DNA of 64,000 nucleotides. Origin: Ethanoligenens harbinense YUAN-3. Its GTDB lineage: Bacteria > Bacillota > Clostridia > Oscillospirales > Ethanoligenentaceae. Positions 1-10,034 of this stretch are shown piece after piece. Every line of letters starts with the position of its first letter. Position 1 is the first letter of the stretch. A program made the translations under genes and the position numbers. The stretch covers positions 2,139,310 through 2,203,309 of the forward strand of contig NC_014828.1 of the NCBI RefSeq assembly GCF_000178115.2. The letters are read 5' to 3'. Under the pieces are notes generated by a model. That model had not been told where the DNA came from. It was given only the letters and a program-made list of their open reading frames with translations, and did no database searches.

Positions 1-653
1 CGTTCCACTATGCCTTTTCCGAAAACTACATCCTCCCCATCTCTCACGACGAAGTGGTGCATGGCAAGCGCTCGCTGCTTGAGAAAATGCCGGGCGATAA
101 GGCGGAGCAATTCGCCGGCGTGCGCGTCTTCCTGGCCTACATGATCGCCCACCCCGGCAAAAAGCTGCTGTTCATGGGCAGCGAGTTTGGCCAGGTGCAC
201 GAATGGGACTGCCATGACGCGCTGCAGTGGCAGCTGCTCGGTGAAAAAGGCCATCAGAACCTGCAGGATTTCACCGCGGCCCTCAACCACTTCTATCTCG
301 ACCAGTCGCCTTTGTGGCAGAATGATTTCTCATGGGAGGGATTCCAATGGATATCTTACGACGACAACCTGCAAAACATCATCGCGTTCCGGCGTATTGA
401 CCGGAAAGGTGAAGAGCTCGTCTGCCTGTTCAATTTCGCCCCGGTAAAACGTGACGATTACCGGATCGGCATTCCTGCCGCCGGCTATTATCAGGAAGCG
501 TTCAACACGGATGCGGAACAGTTTGGAGGAACGGGGGAAAGCAATAAGGAGCCGGTGCCAACCGAAAAGATTCCTCTCCACGGGTACCAGCAATCCATTG
601 CGCTCACCGTTCCGCCGATGGCGGCACTCTTCTTGAAGCATCAACCAAAATGA
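1..653 (+). CDS. glgB: 1,4-alpha-glucan branching enzyme, C-terminal part (5' end outside window)
   Basis: GlgB is a GH13 enzyme that adds alpha-1,6 branches to glycogen. The reading frame is open from base 3, so the start lies upstream and about 216 C-terminal residues are visible. Near the edge the frame reads LPISHDEVVHGKRSLLEKM, the conserved GlgB block that carries a transition-state histidine-aspartate pair. LLFMGSEFGQ follows, then the all-beta C-terminal domain. The gene stops 38 nt before glgC and is the first visible gene of the glycogen operon. Family assignment is secure. Whether the upstream part is intact cannot be seen. Confidence 0.95.
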   Translation, partial: FHYAFSENYILPISHDEVVHGKRSLLEKMPGDKAEQFAGVRVFLAYMIAHPGKKLLFMGSEFGQVHEWDCHDALQWQLLGEKGHQNLQDFTAALNHFYLDQSPLWQNDFSWEGFQWISYDDNLQNIIAFRRIDRKGEELVCLFNFAPVKRDDYRIGIPAAGYYQEAFNTDAEQFGGTGESNKEPVPTEKIPLHGYQQSIALTVPPMAALFLKHQPK

Positions 654-691
654 ATTTCGGCTCAACGTAATGAAAGCGGGAGGTATGGGTT

Positions 692-1903
692 ATGGCTGGG
701 AATACAAAATGCATCGCAATGCTGTTGGCCGGCGGACAGGGAAGCCGGCTCGGCGTTCTGACGAAGAGCAGGGCTAAGCCTGCTGTTCCGTTTGGCGGCA
801 AATATCGCATCATCGACTTTACGCTGTCCAACTGCGTCAACTCCGGCGTGAGCACCGTGGGCGTGCTGACGCAATACCAACCCCTGGAGCTCAACGACTA
901 CATCGGCAACGGCCAGCCTTGGGATCTCGACCGCATGGACGGCGGGGTCCATGTCCTGCCGCCTTACCAGCACCGCAAGGGAGCCGACTGGTATTCCGGA
1001 ACCGTCAACGCAATCTACCAAAACATTCCCTTCATCGACCGCTACAATCCCGACTACCTGCTGGTGCTCGGCGGCGACCACATCTACAAAATGGATTACG
1101 CGAAAATGCTCGCGTTCCATCGTGAAAAGCAGGCGGACTGCACCATTGCCGGCTTGGTGGTGCCCAAAGATCAGGCTTCGCGTTTCGGCATCATGAACAC
1201 CAACGGCGACAACAGTATTTACGAATTCGAAGAAAAGCCCGCGAGGCCGAAAAGCAACTTCGCTTCCATGGGCATCTATATCTTCTCCTGGAAAAAACTG
1301 CGGGCCTACATGACCTCTGAAGAAGGCCGCAAGCTGGACGACTTCGGCAAGCACCTCATTCCCGCCATGCTTGAAGCGGGCGAACGCATTTTTGCTTACC
1401 CGTTCGAAGGCTATTGGAAAGACGTGGGCACGGTGGAAAGCTACTGGCAGTCCAACATGGATATGCTCAACCCGACTTCCGGCCTGAACATGCACGACCC
1501 CAACTGGCGCATCTACGCCCGCAGCGCCGCCGAACCGCCGCATTACACCGGGTGCAATGCCGTCATACGCAACTCGATTGTGGCGGAAGGCTGCTCGGTG
1601 GACGGCACCATCTATAATTCCGTGCTGTTCTGCGGCGCAAAGATCGAAGCCGGCGCCGTGGTGCGTGATTCGATCGTGCTGCCGGGTGCCATCATCCGTG
1701 CCGGCGCAAAGGTTCAGAAAGCCGTCATCGGAGAGACGGCGATCATCGGAGAAAACACCATCGTCGGTTTCCGCTCCGACGAGATTGGCAAACCGGTCGC
1801 CGGAATCACCGTCGTGGGCGACGGTGTGCACGTGGGCCGCAGCGCCATCGTGATGGAAGAAACCATGCTGGATGCTGATATTCCAGAGGTGAAAGCTGTA
1901 TGA
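692..1903 (+). CDS. glgC: glucose-1-phosphate adenylyltransferase
   Basis: Makes ADP-glucose from glucose-1-phosphate and ATP, the committed step of bacterial glycogen synthesis. The 403 residues fit the family. The N-terminal nucleotidyltransferase domain has the [10 protein letters not shown] loop near residue 10, then [26 protein letters not shown] is near residue 130 and [15 protein letters not shown] near residue 235. The C-terminal third is a left-handed beta-helix with hexapeptide repeats. The stop overlaps the glgD start in ATGA at 1900-1903, which implies translational coupling and fits a GlgC-GlgD complex. Confidence 0.97.
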   Translation: MAGNTKCIAMLLAGGQGSRLGVLTKSRAKPAVPFGGKYRIIDFTLSNCVNSGVSTVGVLTQYQPLELNDYIGNGQPWDLDRMDGGVHVLPPYQHRKGADWYSGTVNAIYQNIPFIDRYNPDYLLVLGGDHIYKMDYAKMLAFHREKQADCTIAGLVVPKDQASRFGIMNTNGDNSIYEFEEKPARPKSNFASMGIYIFSWKKLRAYMTSEEGRKLDDFGKHLIPAMLEAGERIFAYPFEGYWKDVGTVESYWQSNMDMLNPTSGLNMHDPNWRIYARSAAEPPHYTGCNAVIRNSIVAEGCSVDGTIYNSVLFCGAKIEAGAVVRDSIVLPGAIIRAGAKVQKAVIGETAIIGENTIVGFRSDEIGKPVAGITVVGDGVHVGRSAIVMEETMLDADIPEVKAV

Positions 1904-3009
1904 ACAACAAAACAACCGGCATCATTTTTGCAGACATTTCCGACGGAAATCTGCATGAACTGACTGCCCACCGCCCCACCGCATCGGTGCCGTTCGGAGG
2001 AAGATATCGTCTGATCGACTTTGTCCTCTCCAATTTCCACCGGTCGGACATCACCGATGTCGGCGTGATCGTCCAGAGCAATTACCGCTCCCTGATGGAT
2101 CACCTGGGTTCGGGCAAAGACTGGGATCTTTCCCGGAAACACGGCGGGCTGTCCCTCCTGCCGCCGCTGGCCGGCCAGCGCATGTATCACACCCGGCTGG
2201 AAGCGCTCTGCGGCATCCGCAACTACCTCAGCGCCAACCAGAGCGACTATGTTATTCTGGCGGACAGCGACGTCATCTACAGCATGGACCTGAGCACGCT
2301 GCTGGAGCGGCACGCGGAAACCGACGCGGACATAACCGCCGTCTATCGCATGGAGACGCTGGAAGGCGCGCCGAGTTTTTCGATCCACGCCTATGAAACC
2401 GACCAAACCGGGCGCATCACCGCCATCGTCGCCAACCCCAAACCCGGTGAGCAGCAGATCGGCATGCACCTGATGGTCTTCAACAAACCGCTTTTGCTGG
2501 AGATTATCAACGAAGCCGCTTCGTACGGCTTGAACGACCTGCACCGCGACATCCTGCAAAAACGCACGGACGTCTACCACATATACGGCTGGGAGTTCGG
2601 CGGATATGCCGCGCGCATCGATTCGCTGCCGCACTATCTGAGCACCAACATCGACCTGCTGGATGCCGATGTGCGCGAGGATCTGTTCCACCGCTACGGT
2701 TCCGTCTGCACGCGTGTGCGAGACGAAGTGCCCGCGCAGTATGGTGAAAACGCATCGGTGACCAACTCGTTCATCGCCGACGGTTGCGTCATTGAAGGAG
2801 AAGTGGAAAACTCCATCCTGTTCCGCGGCGTCACGGTGGGCAGCGGCACCAAAATCTCCAACTCCATTGTTTTAAAAAACAGCCATGTGGGCAGCAATGC
2901 CACGCTGGATTACTGCATCATCGACAAGGAAGTGCAGGTCCGCGACGACCGGTCGCTGATGGGATACGGCACATACCCCCTGTTCATCAGTTCCGGCAGC
3001 ATTGTTTGA
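1900..3009 (+). CDS. glgD: GlgD, adenylyltransferase-like partner subunit
   Basis: A 369-residue GlgC paralogue of the Firmicutes GlgD type. It keeps the fold ([19 protein letters not shown] near residue 30, hexapeptide-repeat C-terminus), but the N-terminal pyrophosphorylase loop is replaced by [20 protein letters not shown]. This agrees with the family, in which GlgD is regulatory and has little activity alone. It overlaps glgC by 4 nt. A hairpin and about 170 nt separate it from glgA. Confidence 0.94.
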   Translation: MNNKTTGIIFADISDGNLHELTAHRPTASVPFGGRYRLIDFVLSNFHRSDITDVGVIVQSNYRSLMDHLGSGKDWDLSRKHGGLSLLPPLAGQRMYHTRLEALCGIRNYLSANQSDYVILADSDVIYSMDLSTLLERHAETDADITAVYRMETLEGAPSFSIHAYETDQTGRITAIVANPKPGEQQIGMHLMVFNKPLLLEIINEAASYGLNDLHRDILQKRTDVYHIYGWEFGGYAARIDSLPHYLSTNIDLLDADVREDLFHRYGSVCTRVRDEVPAQYGENASVTNSFIADGCVIEGEVENSILFRGVTVGSGTKISNSIVLKNSHVGSNATLDYCIIDKEVQVRDDRSLMGYGTYPLFISSGSIV

Positions 3010-3024
3010 TCGCAGCGGCCCCCG

Positions 3025-3066
3025 CCGGGCAGGCGGAAAAGGTTCCCACCCTTTCCGCCTGCCCGG
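3025..3066. terminator. hairpin between glgD and glgA
   Basis: Long inverted repeat. The arms CCGGGCAGGCGGAAA (3025-3039) and TTTCCGCCTGCCCGG (3052-3066) pair over 15 bp around a 12-nt loop, followed by TGGTCTTTC. The T run is poor, so it may be a partial terminator, a processing site or an mRNA-stabilising stem. It would let glgCD and glgAP be expressed at different levels. Confidence 0.6.
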
Positions 3067-3177
3067 TGGTCTTTCACCCCACCAACACTCCAGACCGTTT
3101 TTTAATGGTACAAAGGTTAAAAACAGATTCGGCCATTTCCGGCGGTATCAAGAACGTGTAAGAGAGGAGAACCACGC

Positions 3178-4596
3178 ATGAAGATTTTATATGCCGCGAG
3201 CGAAGCGGTTCCTTTCGCCAAAACCGGCGGCCTTGCGGATGTAGCGGGCTCCCTGCCGAAGGCGCTTGTGGAAGAAGGCGTGGACTGCCGGGTCGTACTT
3301 CCGCTGTACGACAGCATTCAGGGCCTGCTGAGACAAAATCTGCATTTTCTCTGCCATTTTCAGGTGTCGGTATCCTGGCGCAGCAAATATTGCGGGGTTT
3401 TTGAGTCCAAGATCGGTAATGTGACCTATTATCTGATAGACAACGAATACTATTTCAAACGCCAGAACTACTATGGGCATTACGACGACGCGGAACGCTT
3501 TGCCTTTTTTGCCCGCGCGGTGCTTGAAATGCTGCCACACATCGGCTTCCAGCCGGATATCATCCATGCCAACGACTGGCAGACCGCGCTTACCCCGGTT
3601 TACCTGGCGGCCTACTACCGCAGCAACCCGTTTTTTGCCGGAATCAGATCGGTTTTCACCGTGCACAACGTGGAATATCAGGGCAAATACGGCTACGAGA
3701 TTTACAACGACGTGATCGGCCTGCCGCATTATTTCTTCCATGTGATGGATTACGACGACTGTGTAAACTTCATGAAAGGCGCGGTCGTCTGTTCAGACGA
3801 GGTAACCACCGTCAGCCCGTCTTACAGCTATGAGCTGCGTTACCCGTATTTTTCGTTCGGGCTCGACCGTATCTTCAATATGTACGGCTACAAGATGCGC
3901 GGCATCCTCAACGGCATCAGCAACGAGGACTACAACCCGTCCACCGATAAATGTCTCTTTGCCAACTACACTCCGGAAGCCCCCGGCAAGAAAGCCGTCA
4001 ACAAGCAGGGACTTCAGAAAATGCTGAACCTGCCGGAAGACCCGAGCGCCATGATCGTCGGCTATATCGGGCGGCTGGTGCAGGCCAAGGGCATCGAGCT
4101 CCTCCGCTACGTGCTGGAGGAACTGCTCCAGCACCATGTCCAGTTGGTCGTGCTCGGCACGGGCGACTGGAAATATGAAAACTTTTTCAGCGAAATGCAA
4201 TGGCAATATCCGGGCAAGCTGTGCGCCCGCATCACGTTCTCCAACGACCTTGCCCGCAAGATTTACGCAGGGGCCGACACACTGCTGATGCCTTCGCGTT
4301 CCGAACCGTGCGGGCTCTCCCAGCTCATTGCGCTGCGCTACGGCACCATTCCCATCGTGCACCAGATCGGCGGGCTGGGCGACAGCATTTCCGACTGCGG
4401 CGACGGCAAAGGCAACGGCTTCACATTCAAGCAATTCAACGCGCACGATATGATCGGTGCCATCAGCCGGGCAGAAGGCTGCTTCACACACAAAGATGAT
4501 TGGGATGTCTTGATACAGCGTGCCATGACGTGCGATTTCAGCTGGCACCATTCCGTGCAATCCTACAAGGCGCTTTATGAAAATGTACTTCACTGA
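3178..4596 (+). CDS. glgA: glycogen synthase (ADP-glucose, GT5)
   Basis: Transfers glucose from ADP-glucose to growing alpha-1,4-glucan. At 472 residues it has normal length. The N-terminal KTGGLADVAGSLPKAL is the KxGGL ADP-glucose motif, HANDWQTAL lies near residue 125, and SRSEPCGLSQL near residue 378 is the GT5 active-site block. The start is fixed by AGAGAGGAGAACCACGC directly before ATG. It is followed after 91 nt by glgP if the downstream glgP start is used. Confidence 0.97.
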   Translation: MKILYAASEAVPFAKTGGLADVAGSLPKALVEEGVDCRVVLPLYDSIQGLLRQNLHFLCHFQVSVSWRSKYCGVFESKIGNVTYYLIDNEYYFKRQNYYGHYDDAERFAFFARAVLEMLPHIGFQPDIIHANDWQTALTPVYLAAYYRSNPFFAGIRSVFTVHNVEYQGKYGYEIYNDVIGLPHYFFHVMDYDDCVNFMKGAVVCSDEVTTVSPSYSYELRYPYFSFGLDRIFNMYGYKMRGILNGISNEDYNPSTDKCLFANYTPEAPGKKAVNKQGLQKMLNLPEDPSAMIVGYIGRLVQAKGIELLRYVLEELLQHHVQLVVLGTGDWKYENFFSEMQWQYPGKLCARITFSNDLARKIYAGADTLLMPSRSEPCGLSQLIALRYGTIPIVHQIGGLGDSISDCGDGKGNGFTFKQFNAHDMIGAISRAEGCFTHKDDWDVLIQRAMTCDFSWHHSVQSYKALYENVLH

Positions 4597-4687
4597 TAAT
4601 CAGAGCCCGGACACGGGCAGACGCAGCAGCGTGATCTCCACCCTGCTGAAAATAAGACACGATAAAAAGAAGGAGGCGGACATTCCG

Positions 4688-7111
4688 ATGCGCGCAGCCT
4701 ATAATAAGGTTCAGGCAAAAACAAATGTCCAGACCAAACTGGAGTGCCATTTCGGCGTGACTCCATCTCGCGCAACACCTGAACAAATGTATAACGCCGT
4801 CGCCATGGCGGTGCAGGATATCCTTTCCGTACAGCGCAGAGAATGGACAGAAAAGCAAAACCGCAGCAAAGGCAAGACCGCCTACTACCTCTGCATGGAG
4901 TTTCTGATGGGCCGCTCCCTCAAAAACCATCTGTTCAATCTGGGTGTGACCGAAGTGTTTGCAGACTGTGTGAAAGATTTCGGGTTCGATCTGGATGACC
5001 TGTTTGAACTGGAACCGGACGCCGGGCTCGGCAACGGCGGTCTGGGCAGGCTGGCGGCCTGCTTTCTGGATGCGGCGGCCGGCCTTCGCTATCCGCTTTA
5101 CGGTTATTCCATCCGGTATGATTATGGCATTTTCCGCCAGAAGGTCGTGGACGGCTGGCAGACCGAACTGCCCGATTTCTGGCTGCCGGGCGGCGAAGTG
5201 TGGCTGACCCCGCGGCCCGACGAAGCGGTTACAGTGGGGTTCGACGGCGAGATCAAAGATGAATGGAACGGGAACCGGCACTCGGTCTCCTATTCCGGGC
5301 AGCATGTGGTCACGGCGCTGCCGTATGATATGATGATTTCGGGCTATAAAAGCGGCGCCGTGGGCGTGTTGCGCCTATGGAGCGCGCGCAGCCCGTCGTT
5401 CGACATCGGCCTGTTCAACCAGGGCGATTATATGCACGCCATTGAAGAAAGCGCGATGGCCGAGGTCATCAGCAAGGTGCTCTACCCCTCCGACAACCAC
5501 ATCGAGGGCAAGAGCCTGCGCCTGCGCCAGCAGTATTTCCTCGTTTCCGCATCGATGCAGGACATCATCCGCAAGCACATGGAACGGTATGGCACACTGA
5601 ACAACCTGACGGACAAGGTCGCCATCCACATCAATGAAACGCATCCGGCACTTTGCATCCCGGAACTGATGCGCATCCTGTTGGATGAACACGGATACGA
5701 ATGGGACGCTGCGTGGTCGATCGTTACCAAAACCACCGCCTACACCAACCACACCGTCATGCACGAAGCGCTGGAGGTCTGGCCGGAAGATCTGTTTCAA
5801 CGGATGCTGCCACGCATCTACCAGATCGCGCACGAGATCAACGAGCGGCTTTGCAAGCATCTCTGGATCTATTATCCCGGAGACTGGGCCAAAATCGCCA
5901 GCATGGCCATCATCTCCTATGGGCAGATCCACATGGCCAATCTGTGCATCGCCTGCTGCCACACGGTCAACGGCGTTTCCACCATTCACTCCAACATCAT
6001 CAAGACCTCGCTGTTCGCCGACTATGCGCGTACGTTTCCGGAAAAATTCACCAACGTCACCAACGGCATCGCGCACAGACGGTGGCTGGCAGAATCCAAC
6101 CCGCAGCTTGCCGGCCTTATCCGCGAACTGATCGGCAACGCCTATCTCACCGACGCAGGCCAGCTGAGCAAGCTCCGCGCCTATGCGGACGACCCGGCGG
6201 TGCTGGAACGGCTGGCAAAGATCAAACGCGCCAACAAAGCGCGGATGGCAGATTATATCAAAAAGGCCGAGGGCATCACGGTTGATCCCGACTCCATTTT
6301 CGATGTGCAGGTCAAGCGGCTGCATGAATACAAGCGCCAACTGCTCAACGCGCTGCACATCCTGCACCTTTACAACCGGCTGAAGTCCGACCCACAGTTG
6401 GACATCCCGCCGCAGACATTCCTGTTCGGGGCCAAAGCCGCTCCCGGCTACCTCATGGCCAAATATATCATCCGCCTGATCTGCTCCATCGCCAAAGAAG
6501 TGGACAGCGATCCGGTCATTTCCCAGAAACTGAAAATTGTATTTCTGGAAGATTACCGCGTTACCATGGCGGAAGCGCTGATGCCCGCCGCGGAGATCAG
6601 TGAACAGATCTCGCTCGCGGGCACGGAAGCCAGCGGCACCGGCAACATGAAACTGATGATCAACGGCGCCATCACGATCGGCACGCTCGACGGCGCGAAC
6701 GTGGAAATGCACGAAGCCGTTGGGGATGAGAACATTCTGATCTTCGGACTGCACGCCGACGAGGTCGATCAGCTGCACGCCAGGGGCTACAGCCCCACGG
6801 CCTATTATCACAACAACGCCGACCTGCGCGCTGCGCTGGACCGGCTGAACGGCGGCATCGGCGGGATCCGGCACACCGAGATCAGCAATTCGCTGATCGG
6901 CCGGGGCAGCGGGCAGGCCGACCCCTACATGGTGCTGGCCGATTTCGCCTCCTACTGCGGCATCCATGAAGAGGCACTCAAGCGCTATGCCGACCCTGCG
7001 CAATGGAACCGCATGTCCCTGCTGAACATTGCATCGGCGGGCATCTTCTCTGCCGACCGCGCGCTCACAGAATACGCACAGCGCATCTGGAATCTGGAAG
7101 CAATGGACTGA
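4688..7111 (+). CDS. glgP: glycogen phosphorylase
   Basis: Releases glucose-1-phosphate from glycogen (GT35, PLP-dependent). The phosphorylase signature EASGTGNMKLMINGA is present with the PLP lysine at residue 655. NVTNGIAHRRW and VKRLHEYKRQLLN are also conserved. I chose ATG 4688 because AAGGAGG lies 11 nt upstream and the resulting 807 residues fit the family. An in-frame ATG at 4577 would add 37 residues, overlap glgA and has no clear ribosome site. Synthesis and breakdown genes share one transcription unit here. Confidence 0.95.
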   Translation: MRAAYNKVQAKTNVQTKLECHFGVTPSRATPEQMYNAVAMAVQDILSVQRREWTEKQNRSKGKTAYYLCMEFLMGRSLKNHLFNLGVTEVFADCVKDFGFDLDDLFELEPDAGLGNGGLGRLAACFLDAAAGLRYPLYGYSIRYDYGIFRQKVVDGWQTELPDFWLPGGEVWLTPRPDEAVTVGFDGEIKDEWNGNRHSVSYSGQHVVTALPYDMMISGYKSGAVGVLRLWSARSPSFDIGLFNQGDYMHAIEESAMAEVISKVLYPSDNHIEGKSLRLRQQYFLVSASMQDIIRKHMERYGTLNNLTDKVAIHINETHPALCIPELMRILLDEHGYEWDAAWSIVTKTTAYTNHTVMHEALEVWPEDLFQRMLPRIYQIAHEINERLCKHLWIYYPGDWAKIASMAIISYGQIHMANLCIACCHTVNGVSTIHSNIIKTSLFADYARTFPEKFTNVTNGIAHRRWLAESNPQLAGLIRELIGNAYLTDAGQLSKLRAYADDPAVLERLAKIKRANKARMADYIKKAEGITVDPDSIFDVQVKRLHEYKRQLLNALHILHLYNRLKSDPQLDIPPQTFLFGAKAAPGYLMAKYIIRLICSIAKEVDSDPVISQKLKIVFLEDYRVTMAEALMPAAEISEQISLAGTEASGTGNMKLMINGAITIGTLDGANVEMHEAVGDENILIFGLHADEVDQLHARGYSPTAYYHNNADLRAALDRLNGGIGGIRHTEISNSLIGRGSGQADPYMVLADFASYCGIHEEALKRYADPAQWNRMSLLNIASAGIFSADRALTEYAQRIWNLEAMD

Positions 7112-7165
7112 GACGCCATTCCCCTTTGGGAACAGTCTACGTCCTGATATATTGGGAGGATCCGA

Positions 7166-9046
7166 TTGGGCAACGAGATCTATGACGCATGGGACACCGC
7201 CTTCAAAAAGCCGTTCGGCGCGCTGCGCGCCTATCAGAGCGCATCGTTCTTTATCCGGCCGCCCCGTTCCGAAGGCGTGCATGCGGCGAGACTGTATATC
7301 CACGCAGACGGCGACGGCGGCTGGGGCATCGACATGCAGCCAATCGGCACAGACGATGCCGTCGATACGTTTTTTTGCACCTGCGCACTGGCGAAACCCG
7401 GACTGTACTGGTATACGTTCACGCTGGAAACACAGTACGGGCCGCGCAAACTGGTGCGCGGCAAAGGCGGGGCGGCGCAGCTGGCATCCGCAGAGCAAAA
7501 AGACGGCGAATGGCAACTGACCGTATACGACCCTGCTTTCCACACGCCGGACTGGCTGGCGGGCGGCATCCTCTACCAGATTTTTCCCGACCGGTTCCGC
7601 CGCGGCGGCGGCAAATTGCCGACCCGGATGCCGCCCGACCGCGTGCTGCGTGAAAAATGGGACAGCATACCTGAATATCGTGCGGAGGAAGATGAATTTG
7701 CGTTTTCCTGCACCTATTTCGGCGGAAACCTGGCCGGCATCACCGAAAAACTGCCGTATCTGCGCGAGCTGGGTATAACCGCACTGTACCTCAACCCGAT
7801 TTTTGAAGCGCATTCCAACCACAGGTACAACACTGCCGATTATATGAAGATCGACCCTCTGCTCGGCACCGAGGACGATTTCCGCACCCTCTGCAAAAAA
7901 GCAAAGGCGCTCGGCATCGGCATCATCCTCGACGGCGTATTCGGCCATACCGGTGACGACAGCGTTTATTTCAACCGCACGGGCCGCTACCGCAGCGTCG
8001 GCGCCTACCAATCCAAGGAATCGCCCTATTACAACTGGTATCAGTTCACGTCATGGCCGGATCAATACCGCTGCTGGTGGAATTTCGACACCCTGCCCCA
8101 AGTGGATCAGATGGCTCCGAGTTTTCTGGAGCTCATCACCGGTGAATCCGGCGTGCTGGCACACTGGCTGGGCGCGGGCGCAAAAGGATGGCGGCTTGAC
8201 GTGGCGGACGAACTCAATCCCGCGTTTATCGACCGCCTTCACGCACGCGTGAAGGCGACCGACCCGGACGGGGTGGTCCTCGGCGAGGTGTGGGAAGACG
8301 CTTCCACCAAAATCGCCTATGGGCAGCGGCGGCAGTACCTGCTGGGCCGGCAACTGGATGGTGTGATGAATTATCCGTTCCGGGAGGCCATCATCGCGTT
8401 CCTGCACGGCGGTGATGCGGACACGCTGCATTTCCTTGTGACTCAGATCGTGGAAAATTACCCTGCGCCCGCGATGCGCGTCACGATGAACTTGCTGGAT
8501 TCGCATGACACCGAGCGCATCCTCACCGCGCTCGCGGGGGAAAACGGCGAAGGGCACGACCGCGCGTGGAAAGCCAAACAGCGCCTTTCCCCCGCGCAGC
8601 GAAAATACGGGCTGACCTTGCTGCGTCTCGCGTATGCCATCCTGTTCTTCCTGCCGGGCGTACCCTGCATTTATTACGGCGACGAAGTGGGTATGGAGGG
8701 ATATGACGACCCGTTTTGCCGTGGCACATTCCCCTGGGGGCACGAAGACAACAACCTCTTCAACGATGTGCGCAGCCTTGCGAGACTGCGCCGCGCCTGT
8801 CCGATACTGGCCGATGGCTCCTACACTACGTTAGCGTCCAAAGGCGGTTTGTTTGTCTTCCGGAGAGGCGAAGGAGAAAGCCAGTTGATCTGCGCCGTCA
8901 ACCGCTCGGAAGCGCCCGCCGCATTCACGCCGCCACCGGACGGGTTTGAATTTAAACTGCTGGCAGGCAAAGGCGAAGCTTTCTGGGATATCCCCGCCGA
9001 AAGTTTTAAATTGTTCGGCACAGGCAGCTGGACCAAAAAGTTATAA
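7166..9046 (+). CDS. GH13 alpha-glucan hydrolase (neopullulanase / cyclomaltodextrinase type)
   Basis: A 626-residue GH13 enzyme starting at TTG 7166, preceded by GGGAGGA. The first ~130 residues look like an N-terminal beta domain of the CBM34 kind. The catalytic barrel follows: LYLNPIFEAHSNHRYNT, GWRLDVADE (nucleophile Asp), VLGEVWED (acid/base Glu) and NLLDSHDTERI (third acid). There is no signal peptide, so it should act in the cytoplasm on maltodextrins or glycogen branches left by glgP. Exact specificity cannot be read from sequence. Confidence 0.92.
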   Translation: MGNEIYDAWDTAFKKPFGALRAYQSASFFIRPPRSEGVHAARLYIHADGDGGWGIDMQPIGTDDAVDTFFCTCALAKPGLYWYTFTLETQYGPRKLVRGKGGAAQLASAEQKDGEWQLTVYDPAFHTPDWLAGGILYQIFPDRFRRGGGKLPTRMPPDRVLREKWDSIPEYRAEEDEFAFSCTYFGGNLAGITEKLPYLRELGITALYLNPIFEAHSNHRYNTADYMKIDPLLGTEDDFRTLCKKAKALGIGIILDGVFGHTGDDSVYFNRTGRYRSVGAYQSKESPYYNWYQFTSWPDQYRCWWNFDTLPQVDQMAPSFLELITGESGVLAHWLGAGAKGWRLDVADELNPAFIDRLHARVKATDPDGVVLGEVWEDASTKIAYGQRRQYLLGRQLDGVMNYPFREAIIAFLHGGDADTLHFLVTQIVENYPAPAMRVTMNLLDSHDTERILTALAGENGEGHDRAWKAKQRLSPAQRKYGLTLLRLAYAILFFLPGVPCIYYGDEVGMEGYDDPFCRGTFPWGHEDNNLFNDVRSLARLRRACPILADGSYTTLASKGGLFVFRRGEGESQLICAVNRSEAPAAFTPPPDGFEFKLLAGKGEAFWDIPAESFKLFGTGSWTKKL

Positions 9047-9065
9047 GTTTTTCTGTTTTTCATAC

Positions 9066-9095
9066 AAAAAGCGCCGGCTGGTCCGGCGCTTTTTT
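9066..9095. terminator. bidirectional rho-independent terminator
   Basis: GCGCCGG (9071-9077) and CCGGCGC (9083-9089) pair around a 5-nt loop. An A run lies on the left and a T6 run on the right, so it can end both the glycogen operon and the convergent XRE gene. Confidence 0.9.
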
Positions 9096-9108
9096 ATGTT
9101 GCGTTCTT

Positions 9109-9897
9109 TCAGGCGCGCAGGTGGCTTCCGCCATATTGAACAAACGCAGTCAGAAACCGCAGCAACGGTTTCCAGATATGCGGGTAGACCTGCTCAATCC
9201 ACACGCGCGCCTGCGCCGCGTTTTCAATGGGGATCCGGCGGCTGCCGACATACAACAGAGTACCTCCGCTGTCCCGCACCACAAATGCCAGACGCGCGCT
9301 TGCCAGGCCGCCCACCGCCACATCGGAGGCAAACGCCGCGCCACCCACTGCGTATTTTCCGGCTGCCAGACCGCCGAACGCCACCGCGCCCACAGCCATG
9401 CCGCCGAACGCCATGCCGCCTACGGCCAGTCCGCCAAGCGCAATCAATCCCAGCGCCGCGCCCGCAAACCCAAGCAGCCCGAGTGCCAGCACGCCGAAAC
9501 ACAATCCACCGCACGCGATGATACCAAGCGAGATCGCCCCGACGGAAACGTTTCCGATTGCCAGAATACCTTTGGCAACATAAGGTCTGCCCCAGCCGAC
9601 ATTCACGTGAAAAAGCGGGATGCCGAATATGGTGTGTTTGCTTTTGTATTCGTAATGATAGACCGGCAGCCCAAACCGAAACTCCCGCGGCCCGGCATCC
9701 GCTTTGCCTTTCACCAGTTCATCCAGGCTGATGCCAAACAGCTTGCTTAAAAGAACAAGTTTGTCCATATCCGGCTGGGACTGCCCCGCTTCCCATTTGG
9801 ACACCGCCTGCCGGGATACGCCGCACGCTTCCGCCAGCTTTTCCTGCGAAAGACCCGCCTGTTTGCGCAGGGCCTGCAGCCGCTCGCTGAATTCCAT
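9109..9897 (-). CDS. XRE-family regulator with C-terminal glycine pentad-repeat domain
   Basis: 262 residues from ATG 9897, with ribosome site GAGGTGAT. An in-frame codon at 9948 lacks one. Residues 1-60 are a clear XRE/Cro helix-turn-helix (LSQEKLAEACGVSRQAVSKW). After a linker, residues ~110-189 are 16 consecutive five-residue units of pattern G-x-Φ-[AS]-Φ, for example GGLAV, GGMAF, GGMAV, GAVAF. The tail (~200-262) is ordinary mixed sequence. The repeat could be a transmembrane bundle or a beta-solenoid; no function is known to me. It may regulate itself or the neighbouring glycogen operon, but nothing in the sequence proves that. Confidence 0.85.
   Translation of the reverse strand: MEFSERLQALRKQAGLSQEKLAEACGVSRQAVSKWEAGQSQPDMDKLVLLSKLFGISLDELVKGKADAGPREFRFGLPVYHYEYKSKHTIFGIPLFHVNVGWGRPYVAKGILAIGNVSVGAISLGIIACGGLCFGVLALGLLGFAGAALGLIALGGLAVGGMAFGGMAVGAVAFGGLAAGKYAVGGAAFASDVAVGGLASARLAFVVRDSGGTLLYVGSRRIPIENAAQARVWIEQVYPHIWKPLLRFLTAFVQYGGSHLRA
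9331..9570 (-). repeat. 16 tandem pentad codon units (GxΦAΦ)
   Basis: Within the XRE gene this stretch encodes 80 residues that divide evenly into 16 units from GILAI to GGAAF. Glycine holds position 1 in 15 units (AGAAL is the exception). Position 4 is A, S, C or G and position 5 is hydrophobic in nearly all. Codons vary between units, so this is a protein-level repeat, not a recent DNA duplication. Confidence 0.85.
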
Positions 9898-10034
9898 CTG
9901 TATCACCTCGCGTTTATCATACAGGAAAAACACGGGAATGGCTAGCATCCGGCGCTATCATTTTGTCAACCTCTGGTTGCGGCGGCCGATTTTTTTCACC
10001 GATCGTATAGAACAGCATAATATATACATATTAT

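Noticed and set aside
5375-8011. Very long open frame (878 codons) on the minus strand
   Set aside because: It lies antisense to glgP and the GH13 gene. High GC at third positions removes stops from the antisense frame. The translation is rich in Val, Gly, Arg and His and shows no domain.
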